This document shows, piece by piece, positions 51,511 to 59,268 of a DNA stretch of 64,000 nt. The position numbers and the translations under genes are program-made. Numbering within the stretch: position 1 is the stretch's first letter; each line of letters starts with the position of its first letter. Origin of the DNA: Runella sp. CRIBMP (GTDB lineage Bacteria > Bacteroidota > Bacteroidia > Cytophagales > Spirosomataceae); assembly GCF_009905605.1 (NCBI RefSeq), contig NZ_JAAAKZ010000001.1, forward strand, positions 496,001-560,000, given 5' to 3'. Under the pieces are notes generated by a model. That model saw only the letters and a list, made by a program, of their open reading frames with translations, was not told where the DNA came from and ran no database searches.

Positions 51511-52002
51511 ATGTGGAGATACAGAATTTGGAGGAACCCTGTGAAAATTTTCTCCGCAGTTTTCATTTTATCATTTGGGTTTTCTTTTGCACAAGATTTT
51601 ACACAAAGGGTAAATATGATTGTTGTGATTGATAATAATGTAGTAGTTGGAGGAATAATGAGCCCTCAATTAGTTGTAGCAAGGATGAAGTTACCTGTAC
51701 GTTATGAACCGGGTAATTTGTCTTTTGTTATGAGCGAATTACAAAAAAAGGCTTTTAATACAGACTCTTCGAAAGTATATTTTGACTTCTATTATAATGA
51801 GTTTATAAAAAGAAAAGAGTATAGTCATCACTATAAAATAGTGTTGGAAAAGAAGTGGTTAGATTTATCATTTCTTGTTTTAAGAATATATAATATGAAC
51901 AAAAAATGGAATAGGAAAACCTATAACTCCCTTGATGAAGAATCCTATACATATGAAATGGACACACCTTTTGGCTCTGTTAATCGTATTAGAAAAAAAT
52001 AG
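51511..52002 (+). CDS. AT-rich orphan protein with signal peptide
   Basis: 163 residues with a signal-like N-terminus VKIFSAVFILSFGFSFAQ after a short basic stretch. The mature part is Lys- and Tyr-rich: DFTQRVNMIVVIDNNVVVGGIM, VMSELQKKAFNTDSSKVYFDF, and an end KRKTYNSL...VNRIRKK-like tail. No family is recognised. Its codons (AAT, TTA, AGA, ATA) are markedly more AT-rich than the surrounding genes. It lies just before the toxin-antitoxin pair and the duplicated 3' fragment, so the whole piece may be horizontally acquired or unstable. Confidence 0.6.
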   Translation: MWRYRIWRNPVKIFSAVFILSFGFSFAQDFTQRVNMIVVIDNNVVVGGIMSPQLVVARMKLPVRYEPGNLSFVMSELQKKAFNTDSSKVYFDFYYNEFIKRKEYSHHYKIVLEKKWLDLSFLVLRIYNMNKKWNRKTYNSLDEESYTYEMDTPFGSVNRIRKK

Positions 52003-52050
52003 TTGTTATTAGCTTCTTGGCTAAAAAATTGGCTTATAGGAAAACCATTT

Positions 52051-52127
52051 ACCCTACCGCCGCGCCGCCGCCGTAGGGGCCTGTGACAGTTCGATTCGTC
52101 GATTGCGGTAGCTTTAGGGAGCTACGT
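52051..52127 (-). pseudogene. Relic of the 3' end of the downstream Bat-like gene
   Basis: This 77-base segment aligns without gaps to 52884-52960, the last codons of the gene ending at 52887, with about 62 of 77 identical bases. On the minus strand it still encodes the tail SYRNRRIEL and QAPTA with a stop, but with an in-frame TAA near its start, so it is a broken copy. Together with the intact copy it brackets the toxin-antitoxin genes. Confidence 0.8.
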
Positions 52128-52167
52128 TTTCCATTTCAGGCGGTTTGAAATGGGGATTACCATTGAC

Positions 52168-52192
52168 AAAAAAGCCCCGGTGATGGGGCTTT
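52168..52192 (-). terminator. Terminator after the toxin gene
   Basis: AAAGCCCC (52171-52178) and GGGGCTTT (52185-52192) enclose 6 bases; on the minus strand a T-run follows, just beyond the yoeB stop at 52198. Confidence 0.8.
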
Positions 52193-52197
52193 GGTCT

Positions 52198-52467
52198 TTA
52201 TTGATAATGTCCTTTTGCGGCCAGAATGATGACAATGGTATCGCCTGCCACTTCGTAAATAAGGCGATGCTCATGATTAATACGCCGAGACCACAGCCCT
52301 GCCAAATCGTATTTTAAGGCTTCGGGCTTGCCTGTCCCGGTAAATGGGTGTTCCGAAAGTTCTTCCAGTAGTGTAAGTAGTTTTTTAAGAACCGCCTTAT
52401 TGCCCGACCTTTTATGAAAGTCAATATCGCTTTGGGCTTGCTTTGTAAAATCAAGGCGGTAACTCAT
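52198..52467 (-). CDS. yoeB: YoeB-family toxin (mRNA endonuclease)
   Basis: 89 residues. Cuts mRNA at the ribosome in response to stress. The YoeB pattern is clear: KAVLKKLLTLLEELSEHPF, GTGKPEALKYDLAGLWSRRI, HEHRLIYEVAGDTIVII and the C-terminal HY before the last residue (GHYQ). The catalytic residues expected in E. coli YoeB (Glu, Arg and the terminal His-Tyr) are all present here, so it is probably active. It overlaps the antitoxin gene by 4 bases (ATGA), the usual co-translation of toxin and antitoxin. Confidence 0.93.
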   Translation of the reverse strand: MSYRLDFTKQAQSDIDFHKRSGNKAVLKKLLTLLEELSEHPFTGTGKPEALKYDLAGLWSRRINHEHRLIYEVAGDTIVIILAAKGHYQ

Positions 52468-52682
52468 TCTATCCCTAAAAATCCTTTAATATCCTCTTTT
52501 TCAACGCTTATAAAATTGCCTTCGCTATACTCTTCCCGACTCTTTTGAATCTGGTTGACAAATTCAGAATCATATTTGTCTTTTGGTTCATTATCAACTA
52601 CTTGTATGAAATTCAGCGAACGAACCAACTGCATAAAAAAAGCAAATTTATTTTCGGGAATATTGAGTTTTACCTGTTTCAT
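52464..52682 (-). CDS. Antitoxin paired with YoeB toxin
   Basis: 72 residues from ATG 52682 (MKQVKLNIPENKFAFFMQL). The C-terminal part EEYSEGNFISVEKEDIKGFLGIE is acidic and likely disordered, as in toxin-binding antitoxin tails. The N-terminus looks like a ribbon-helix-helix (KQVKLNIPENKFAFFM) that would bind its own promoter. It overlaps the toxin gene by 4 bases in the ATGA arrangement. No standard YefM signature is obvious, so its family is not certain, although the position makes the antitoxin role clear. Confidence 0.82.
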   Translation of the reverse strand: MKQVKLNIPENKFAFFMQLVRSLNFIQVVDNEPKDKYDSEFVNQIQKSREEYSEGNFISVEKEDIKGFLGIE

Positions 52683-52883
52683 GACTAAGCGCAAAATAAA
52701 GTTAAATCCTCATTGTAGCTAAAAAGCGTCCATTAACCAAAGCACCATTTCTTTATTGTTAATAATTGCTTCAGAGTAGTTTGCTGATGGCTTTCGTTAA
52801 ATTACACATCAAATTTAACGTAAAAGTCAAGTAGTTTCAAAAAATAATCAGGGGTATAGTCCAATAGGACAACCATTTGCATT

Positions 52884-52960
52884 ACCCTACCGCCTTCCTG
52901 CCGCCGTAGGAGCCTGCGCCAGTTCAATGCGTCGGTTTCGGTAACTTTGGGTGGCTACGT
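52884..52960 (-). repeat. Intact copy of the duplicated 3'-end segment
   Basis: This segment, which encodes the C-terminus of the Bat-like protein, matches the relic at 52051-52127 at about 62 of 77 positions, in the same orientation. The pair lies 833 bases apart, with the toxin-antitoxin genes and a stretch of unassigned DNA between them. Confidence 0.8.
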
Positions 52961-53813
52961 CGCGCAAAACGTTGAGGGAATCGGCCGTATTGTAGGAGGC
53001 CAGACCTCCGTAAATAACGCCGTCGATGGATTTGAGGGCATCGGCCAACTGCGCATTGGAAAGGTTATCGGTAATCTCTTTGGTGGTGTAGGTAGCGTAG
53101 GGTTTACGTTCGAGGCGTTGGAGGTACATTTTCCAAAGAATCACGGCTTTTTCGGCGTTGTCGATGCCTTTTTTGCCGGTCACATCGCGAGTGAGCCGTG
53201 AGAAGTTTCGTTGAAATTCCTGATTGCGGCGAAACATCAAAAACAGCTCCCACTGCCGCGTGAGGGTTTCTCCAAAAAGTAAATAAACGCCCGTTCCTAT
53301 CAATAAAACCAATAGAGAAGCGAGCAGAATAAAAGGGAAGTTGGTCTGGTTTTGGAGCGGGATAATCTGCGTATCAGCTTTCAAATCAAGCGTATCCAAA
53401 GCACCTTCTTTGATGAGTTCCTTTAAGTAGATGGAGTCTTTGGCGGAATAAACGGCGGTGCAGTCGCGCGAGGTCAGTATCCAAACGGGGACTTCCAGCG
53501 TTTGGATTTTGTCCAGTTCAAACGAAAGTAAGGTATAGACGGCGCTGTCCAAACTGCCCGATTCGTTGGTCTTGGTAGGGAAATAATCAGACTTCGTAAT
53601 TTGAAAAGGGCGAAAATCAGCGCTGGTATCGGGGAAAAAAACTTCGATTTTGGGAGAATGTCGAAAACTCAGGGCGTATTGAAAAGGCTTGCCGATTTCA
53701 ATGCTGTCGGTCAGAAAGCGCCCCTGCGGTCGTTGCGCCTTTAGTGAGTTGACAACAAAGCAGAAAGTGCAAAGCAAAAATACGCGAAGGACTTTTCCCA
53801 TCATTGACTCCAT
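52887..53813 (-). CDS. Bat-associated or DUF4381-like membrane protein
   Basis: 308 residues (start could also be Met4 or Met5 at 53804 or 53801). Signal/anchor KVLRVFLLCTFCFVVNSLKAQ, then a periplasmic beta-sandwich around SIEIGKPFQYALSF and FRPFQITKSDYFPTKT, a transmembrane helix near residues 165-185 (FILLASLLVLLIGTGVYLLF), and a cytosolic helical tail ending in the repeated segment. Layout and hydrophobicity resemble BatD/DUF4381-type proteins of the Bat system, but the match is by shape rather than by clear motif. Its C-terminal 25 codons are duplicated at 52051-52127. Confidence 0.7.
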   Translation of the reverse strand: MESMMGKVLRVFLLCTFCFVVNSLKAQRPQGRFLTDSIEIGKPFQYALSFRHSPKIEVFFPDTSADFRPFQITKSDYFPTKTNESGSLDSAVYTLLSFELDKIQTLEVPVWILTSRDCTAVYSAKDSIYLKELIKEGALDTLDLKADTQIIPLQNQTNFPFILLASLLVLLIGTGVYLLFGETLTRQWELFLMFRRNQEFQRNFSRLTRDVTGKKGIDNAEKAVILWKMYLQRLERKPYATYTTKEITDNLSNAQLADALKSIDGVIYGGLASYNTADSLNVLRDVATQSYRNRRIELAQAPTAAGRR

Positions 53814-53833
53814 AAAAGCAAACCTGTTCTTTA

Positions 53834-53875
53834 AAAAAAGGAAAGGTAAGACGTTTGTCTCACCCTTCCTTTTTT
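53834..53875. terminator. Terminator between the Bat-like gene and icd
   Basis: GGAAAGGTAAGAC and GTCTCACCCTTCC with an A-run on the left and a T-run on the right. The two plus-strand A-C mismatches become G.U pairs on the minus strand, so it mainly terminates icd. Confidence 0.75.
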
Positions 53876-53890
53876 ACTTTATACGTATGA

Positions 53891-55108
53891 TTACTTCGCC
53901 AATTTTGCTTTCAAATTAGCATCGATGGCATCCAAAAACTCTTCGGTATAGAGGTAGTGCTCACCGTGGTTTACTTTGTTTCCGTGGATACAAACGGCCA
54001 AATCTTTGGTCATTTTGCCGCTTTCTACGGTTTCAACGCATACTTGCTCCAAGGCTTCGCTGAAGTCGATAAGTGGCTGGTTACCATCAAGTTTGCCACG
54101 GAAGGCCAAGCCACGAGTCCAAGCAAAGATAGAAGCGATGGGGTTGGTAGACGTTGGCCGTCCTTTTTGGTGCTCGCGGTAGTGGCGCGTTACGGTGCCG
54201 TGAGCGGCTTCAGCTTCCATTGTTTTTCCATCGGGCGTCAACAATACGGAAGTCATCAAGCCCAATGAACCAAATCCTTGTGCTACGGTATCCGACTGTA
54301 CGTCGCCGTCGTAGTTTTTACACGCCCACACAAAGTTTCCGTTCCATTTCAGGGCAGAAGCTACCATGTCGTCGATGAGGCGGTGCTCATAGTGTACGCC
54401 CAAGGCTTTGAATTCGGCTTCGTAAATTTCTTGGAATATATCTTTGAAACGACCGTCGTATTTTTTGAGGATGGTGTTTTTGGTAGAAAGGTACAAAGGC
54501 CAGCCTTTCTGCATTGCTACCTGAAAACATGAACGGGCAAAACCGCGAATAGATTCGTCGGTGTTGTACATCGCCATTGCTACGCCGTCGCTTTTGTAGT
54601 CGTACACTACGTGCTCAATCACGTTTCCATCTTCGCCTTCAAACTTGATGGTGAGTTTTCCCTTTCCTTTAGTCACGAAATCGGTAGCGCGGTATTGGTC
54701 TCCAAATGCGTGACGACCTACGATGATGGGAGAGTCCCAGTTGGTTACCAAACGCGGAACATTTTGACAAACGATAGGCTCACGGAAAACCGTACCGTCC
54801 AAGATGTTACGGATGGTACCGTTGGGTGATTTCCACATTTGTTTCAAATTGAACTCCTTTACGCGATCTTCGTCGGGCGTGATGGTGGCGCATTTGATAC
54901 CTACACCGTACTGTCTGATGGCGTTGGCGGCATCGATGGTTACCTGGTCGTTGGTTTCATCGCGGTATTCAACACCAAGGTCGTAGTATTTAATATCAAC
55001 GTCTAAATAAGGAAGGATAAGTTTATCTTTAATAAAACGCCAGATAATGCGGGTCATTTCATCGCCGTCCAGTTCAACGACGGGGTTTGCGACTTTGATT
55101 TTTTCCAT
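53891..55108 (-). CDS. icd: NADP-dependent isocitrate dehydrogenase, eukaryotic type
   Basis: 405 residues of the dimeric, eukaryotic-like [22 protein letters not shown] at the N-terminus, [19 protein letters not shown], the active-site [19 protein letters not shown] and [20 protein letters not shown], then [20 protein letters not shown] near the C-terminus. It decarboxylates isocitrate to 2-oxoglutarate in the TCA cycle and supplies NADPH. Several Bacteroidota use this form instead of the E. coli type. It has its own promoter box and terminator. Confidence 0.95.
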   Translation of the reverse strand: MEKIKVANPVVELDGDEMTRIIWRFIKDKLILPYLDVDIKYYDLGVEYRDETNDQVTIDAANAIRQYGVGIKCATITPDEDRVKEFNLKQMWKSPNGTIRNILDGTVFREPIVCQNVPRLVTNWDSPIIVGRHAFGDQYRATDFVTKGKGKLTIKFEGEDGNVIEHVVYDYKSDGVAMAMYNTDESIRGFARSCFQVAMQKGWPLYLSTKNTILKKYDGRFKDIFQEIYEAEFKALGVHYEHRLIDDMVASALKWNGNFVWACKNYDGDVQSDTVAQGFGSLGLMTSVLLTPDGKTMEAEAAHGTVTRHYREHQKGRPTSTNPIASIFAWTRGLAFRGKLDGNQPLIDFSEALEQVCVETVESGKMTKDLAVCIHGNKVNHGEHYLYTEEFLDAIDANLKAKLAK

Positions 55109-55152
55109 GTGAGCGACTAAAATTGGGATAGTGATGACTAAATTGAGGATGC

Positions 55153-55160
55153 AAATATAA
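55153..55160 (-). promoter_or_regulatory. Candidate -7 box for icd
   Basis: Minus strand TATATTTG fits TAnnTTTG, 44 bases before the ATG at 55108. The -33 position is not clear. Confidence 0.4.
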
Positions 55161-55170
55161 CCAACTATGT

Positions 55171-56553
55171 TTAGGAAGCCTTACGTATTCGTGACCAATT
55201 TGCAGCAATAACCAATAATGCAGGAGCGGCATTGTAGACTAAAAACTGCATTAAAACCGACAAACTGAGCAATAATGTGGCACTAAATAGCAACATTACA
55301 TAAAAAAAGGCTGCGGCTAAAGGTGGATTTACTGGCACGTTACGCTTAAAAGCAGCATCCAGCCATTTATATACTACTGCAATAACTGCAGACCCTAATC
55401 CTACCAAAAGATAGCCACCGTTATAGTACAACTCACCCACCACTGGAATTACTTTGTCTTGCGAGACCAAGGACTGAAAGTACGCCAAATTATAAATATA
55501 CGGGCCGCTTTGCTCCCGAAAGGCTTTTCCAACAATGGGAATGGGTTCTAAAAGAGAAGCAATCAGCGTAAACGATGACGGTTGGATGGAAAGTAGCGGC
55601 GTAATTTGATAAGGACTCCCAACGTAGAGTTGGTGTGCTTGAACAATATATTCCCAGCGATTCAAATATTCGTCGAAAAGTATTTTCAGCACCTCGAAAT
55701 CTAAGGAGGGTTGTACTCGAACATAGCCAAAGAAAAGTAGAAGCAGAAGGAGTGCTGAAAATAGCAAAGCCCACCAAAAAGGATGGCGTGTTTTCCAACC
55801 TGCGTATATAACGCTCATCAACGTCAGTAGTGGATATAGAATGTTGGAGCGATTGCTGCTCAGTGTGCCTGCCAAACAAAGTAACAACCATGGAAGTTGC
55901 CGTAACCAATGGATTTTACCCTTTTTAGTTTTCCACTTATACCACATAAGCAGTACACCAAAAGCCCAAAATCGTTGGCCTATGTTTGCCAAAAATCCCA
56001 TAGAGGTTGCATTTTGCTCAACGATTTCTCGGGTTATGTACGTAAAAATCGCGCCTGATAAGTAATTTTCGAGCGAACCATAAAATAAAGAGAGCGAAAT
56101 AAGCGCGACCAGAAAATAAATACTGGCCCATGTAGTCAGAAATGAGAAAACAATAACGGGTCGGAGAATCTGTTTTTGTGAAAAGCAACTCCAACCAACA
56201 ACAAAAGCCCCGAATGAAACCAGCGTTATACAGATTTCGGTAGAAATATCCTGGTTAAGATGATATTCAACAGGAATCATGTTGCCCACCACAAGAATTT
56301 CTAAAGGAATGATGACGAGCTTGTTAAACCACACAAACAACATGAAGTTTTTGGGGGTAATGACGGTTAAATCGGGGCGGAAGCATTTAATAGTGCCTGA
56401 AACACTCCCCCAGGCTAGGGGCAATAATAATAGTAACAACTCATTTTGAGGCCTGAAAATGGGGTCAAAGCGTAGGAGAATTCCGACACCGGCCAACAAA
56501 AAACAAAGCAATGAGAATGGGCCCCACCACGTTTTACCGAATACCGATGCCAA
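55171..56553 (-). CDS. Wzy-like oligosaccharide repeat-unit polymerase
   Basis: 460 residues with about 11-12 transmembrane helices and a large periplasmic loop near residues 280-360. The loop contains [20 protein letters not shown] and [15 protein letters not shown], which resemble the GExYxNxG region of O-antigen polymerases, and [13 protein letters not shown] matches a common early helix. It may join repeat units of an LPS O-antigen or exopolysaccharide. No other polymer-assembly gene is nearby, so it is an orphan member of such a pathway. Confidence 0.65.
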   Translation of the reverse strand: MASVFGKTWWGPFSLLCFLLAGVGILLRFDPIFRPQNELLLLLLPLAWGSVSGTIKCFRPDLTVITPKNFMLFVWFNKLVIIPLEILVVGNMIPVEYHLNQDISTEICITLVSFGAFVVGWSCFSQKQILRPVIVFSFLTTWASIYFLVALISLSLFYGSLENYLSGAIFTYITREIVEQNATSMGFLANIGQRFWAFGVLLMWYKWKTKKGKIHWLRQLPWLLLCLAGTLSSNRSNILYPLLTLMSVIYAGWKTRHPFWWALLFSALLLLLLFFGYVRVQPSLDFEVLKILFDEYLNRWEYIVQAHQLYVGSPYQITPLLSIQPSSFTLIASLLEPIPIVGKAFREQSGPYIYNLAYFQSLVSQDKVIPVVGELYYNGGYLLVGLGSAVIAVVYKWLDAAFKRNVPVNPPLAAAFFYVMLLFSATLLLSLSVLMQFLVYNAAPALLVIAANWSRIRKAS

Positions 56554-56682
56554 GTTGGTAACTATTTTTGATAAACCTTTCGCCCCGTTTTTTGACCAAA
56601 AAAAATCTAAAAGTCACCGTTTAGTCAGATAGGGTTGCGAATGGTGAAGCAGGTACTTATTTTCGTAAAAAAATCGACGGAT

Positions 56683-56889
56683 ATGACGAAGAAAAAAACA
56701 ACTCCTCCCGAAAGCGCCGAAAAGCCGCGAGTACACAAAGATTTGGATGGCTTTGACATTCGAATCAATTCATTCGGCGAAATCACATCCACGATTGATA
56801 TTGATAAAATCAATCAGTTTTTGAATAAACACGTGGACGATAAAAAGCTTCGTTCGCGCGATGATTTAAATGAAAACCCCGAAGAATAA
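56683..56889 (+). CDS. Small conserved-looking protein upstream of AIM24 gene
   Basis: 68 residues from ATG 56683 (MTKKKTTPPESAEKPR); an earlier ATG at 56635 is possible. It is hydrophilic, with a basic Lys-rich start and an acidic, charged end (KKLRSRDDLNENPEE); the central DGFDIRINSFGEITSTIDIDK could form a small strand-helix unit. No family is recognised. It lies 12 bases before the AIM24-like gene, so they are probably co-transcribed. Confidence 0.65.
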   Translation: MTKKKTTPPESAEKPRVHKDLDGFDIRINSFGEITSTIDIDKINQFLNKHVDDKKLRSRDDLNENPEE

Positions 56890-56901
56890 CTAACTGAAAA
56901 A

Positions 56902-57681
56902 ATGAATTCACACGAAATTGATTACAAGATTATTGGCGAAGACATTCAAATCGTCGAAATCGAATTAGACCCCAACGAAACGGTTATTGCCGAAGCGGGC
57001 TCGATGTTATTTATGGAAGATGGCATCCAGTTTGAAACCAAAATGGGCGACGGGTCAAATGCTACCCAGAGTCTCATGGGCAAAATCTTTCAGGCGGGTT
57101 CGCGCCTGCTCACGGGAGAGTCTTTGTTTATGACGCATTTTACCAACCGTGGCTATGGAAAGCGTAAAGTTGCTTTTGCGGCGCCGTACCCTGGCACGGT
57201 GATGCCTATTGATTTGTCGAAGATTTACGGCAACTCGTTGATTGTCCAAAAAGACGGATTCCTTTGCGCTGCCATGGGAACAAAATTGAATATTCACTTC
57301 AACCAGCGTCTTGGGAGCGGCTTGTTTGGCGGCGAAGGCTTCATTTTGCAAAAATTACAAGGTGATGGATTGGCGTTTGTCCATGCTGGTGGGGTAGTGA
57401 TTGAGCGTCAGCTCAACAACGAAACCCTGCGCGTGGACACTGGATGCGTGGTCGCTTATGAGCCCTCGATCAATTTCAGTGTGCAGCGTTCTGGAAGTCT
57501 TAAATCCATGGTTTTTGGGGGAGAAGGTATCTTTTTAGCCACGCTTCAGGGAACGGGGCGTTGTTGGATTCAGTCGATGCCAATTTCTAAATTGGTTGAC
57601 CGCCTGTCGGCTTACGGACCACAATCTCGCAAAGAAAGTGGCTCGGTATTGGGCGGCTTGGGTAATTTGTTTGAAGATTAG
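56902..57681 (+). CDS. AIM24/TIGR00266 family protein
   Basis: 259 residues, a single beta-sandwich domain of the AIM24 fold: [75 protein letters not shown], then [21 protein letters not shown] and a C-terminal [20 protein letters not shown]. In yeast AIM24 is mitochondrial; in bacteria the role is unknown. It is cytosolic by sequence, with no signal peptide. It follows the 68-residue gene closely and ends in a Gly-rich tail. Confidence 0.88.
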   Translation: MNSHEIDYKIIGEDIQIVEIELDPNETVIAEAGSMLFMEDGIQFETKMGDGSNATQSLMGKIFQAGSRLLTGESLFMTHFTNRGYGKRKVAFAAPYPGTVMPIDLSKIYGNSLIVQKDGFLCAAMGTKLNIHFNQRLGSGLFGGEGFILQKLQGDGLAFVHAGGVVIERQLNNETLRVDTGCVVAYEPSINFSVQRSGSLKSMVFGGEGIFLATLQGTGRCWIQSMPISKLVDRLSAYGPQSRKESGSVLGGLGNLFED

Positions 57682-57746
57682 AAGCAAATTTGGGGTTCGG
57701 TTTTGAGAAACCCTGAGCACAAATTTGTATAAAAACATAGTTAGCC

Positions 57747-57776
57747 ACAAGGACGGCCCATTAGAGCCGCCCTTGT
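57747..57776. terminator. Terminator between AIM24 and the DUF1501 gene
   Basis: ACAAGGACGGC and GCCGCCCTTGT; on the minus strand the plus-strand mismatch becomes G.U, and TTTTTAT follows further on. It mainly serves the DUF1501 gene. Confidence 0.65.
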
Positions 57777-57782
57777 AGCCGT

Positions 57783-59267
57783 TTAAGCAATCACTTCTTT
57801 TATCACCTTTCCACTTACATCAGTGAGGCGAAAATTACGGCCTTGAAATTCGTAGGTAAGTTGCTCATGGTCAAAGCCTAATTGATGCATGATGGTGGCC
57901 TGAAGGTCGTGGATGTGCGTGCGACCGCTGATGCCGTGGTAGCCAAATTCATCGCTTTCGCCGTGCGAATACCCCTGACGAATACCGCCGCCCGCCATCC
58001 AGCACGTAAACGCGTCGGTGTGGTGGTCGCGGCCTTTGAAAGGCATTACTTTGCCGTTGCGGTTCTCGCGCATGGGTGTGCGGCCAAATTCCGTTCCCCA
58101 TACCACTAGGGTTTCGTCCAGTAGCCCGCGTTGTTTTAAATCCATCAACAGGGCAGTCATGGAGCGGTCGATGGTTTCGGTTTTTCGACGAAGTCCTACT
58201 TCCAACGATGTGCCTTCTCCGTCGCCGTGCGTATCCCAACCCCAATCGTACAATTGCACAAAGCGTACGCCTTTTTCGACCAATTTTCGGGCCAACAAAC
58301 AATTATTGGCAAAACTGGCTTCGCCAGGCTTGGTGCCGTAAAGCTCGTGAATGTAGGCAGGCTCTTTGCTGATGTCCATCACTTCGGGTACAGAGATTTG
58401 CATGTTGAAAGCCATCTCGTATTGCGCAATGCGAGCGAGGGTTTCGGGGTCTTTAAATTCGTCGTATTGTTGGCGATTGACCTCCGTCAATGCATCAATG
58501 GCTTTACGCCGAAGGTCGCGGTCGAGGCCGTTAGGGTCGCTTAAAAACAGCACCGGGTCGCCTTCAGAACGACACTGAACGCCCTGATAAACAGAAGGAA
58601 GAAATCCACTCCCCCAGATACTTTTGCCTGCGTCGGGAGTTTTTCCACCCGAAGTTAGCACTACAAAACCTGGTAAATTTGAATTTTCTGAACCCAGTCC
58701 GTACGTACTCCAAGCTCCCATGCTCGGGCGTCCCAGGCGGGCGCTGCCAGTGTGCATGAGCAGTTGGGCGGGTGCGTGGTTGAACTGATCGGTGTACATG
58801 GCTTTCAGGAATGAAACTTCATCTACGACCGATGGGAAATAATTGAAATAATCAGAAACCCACGCACCAGATTGACCATGTTGTTTGAAATTTCCCACCG
58901 AGCCAAGCATGTCGGGTACGCCACGAATGAAGGCAAAACGTTTTCCTTCCAGAAATGACGGCGGGCAGGGCTTTCCGTCCAATTTTGCCAATTCGGGTTT
59001 ATAGTCCCACAATTCCAACTGCGAAGGCGAGCCGCAAAAGTGCATAAAAATCACCGATTTGGCCTTGGGAGCAAAATGCGGAATACGTGCCGCCAGCGGG
59101 TTTAGATCAAGCGGAGCTGAGGCCACCGTTTTTTTGGAATCGCTAGTGCAATTTCCCAGAATACTGCCTAGCGCCATCATGCCAATTCCCGAAGTGCATT
59201 GCTTTAAAAAATGGCGGCGGGTTTCAAATTGCGCCTGCGCCAATCGAAGTTCGTCGTTTAGCTTCAT
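57783..59267 (-). CDS. DUF1501 family protein, twin-arginine-like leader
   Basis: 494 residues. N-terminus FETRRHFLKQCTSGIGMMALGSILGNC has RRHFLKQ, a Tat-type motif, and a possible lipobox at LGNC. The DUF1501 fold shows SVIFMHFCGSPSQLELWDYKP, AFIRGVPDMLGSVGNFKQHG, QLYDWGWDTHGDGEGTSL, TLVVWGTEFGRTPMRENRNG and GRDHHTDAFTCWMAGGGIRQG, which resemble the metal-binding region of alkaline-phosphatase and sulfatase-like proteins. Function unknown. It lies one base from the PSD1-type gene upstream on the same strand, the usual pairing of these two families. Confidence 0.92.
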   Translation of the reverse strand: MKLNDELRLAQAQFETRRHFLKQCTSGIGMMALGSILGNCTSDSKKTVASAPLDLNPLAARIPHFAPKAKSVIFMHFCGSPSQLELWDYKPELAKLDGKPCPPSFLEGKRFAFIRGVPDMLGSVGNFKQHGQSGAWVSDYFNYFPSVVDEVSFLKAMYTDQFNHAPAQLLMHTGSARLGRPSMGAWSTYGLGSENSNLPGFVVLTSGGKTPDAGKSIWGSGFLPSVYQGVQCRSEGDPVLFLSDPNGLDRDLRRKAIDALTEVNRQQYDEFKDPETLARIAQYEMAFNMQISVPEVMDISKEPAYIHELYGTKPGEASFANNCLLARKLVEKGVRFVQLYDWGWDTHGDGEGTSLEVGLRRKTETIDRSMTALLMDLKQRGLLDETLVVWGTEFGRTPMRENRNGKVMPFKGRDHHTDAFTCWMAGGGIRQGYSHGESDEFGYHGISGRTHIHDLQATIMHQLGFDHEQLTYEFQGRNFRLTDVSGKVIKEVIA

Positions 59268-59268
59268 A

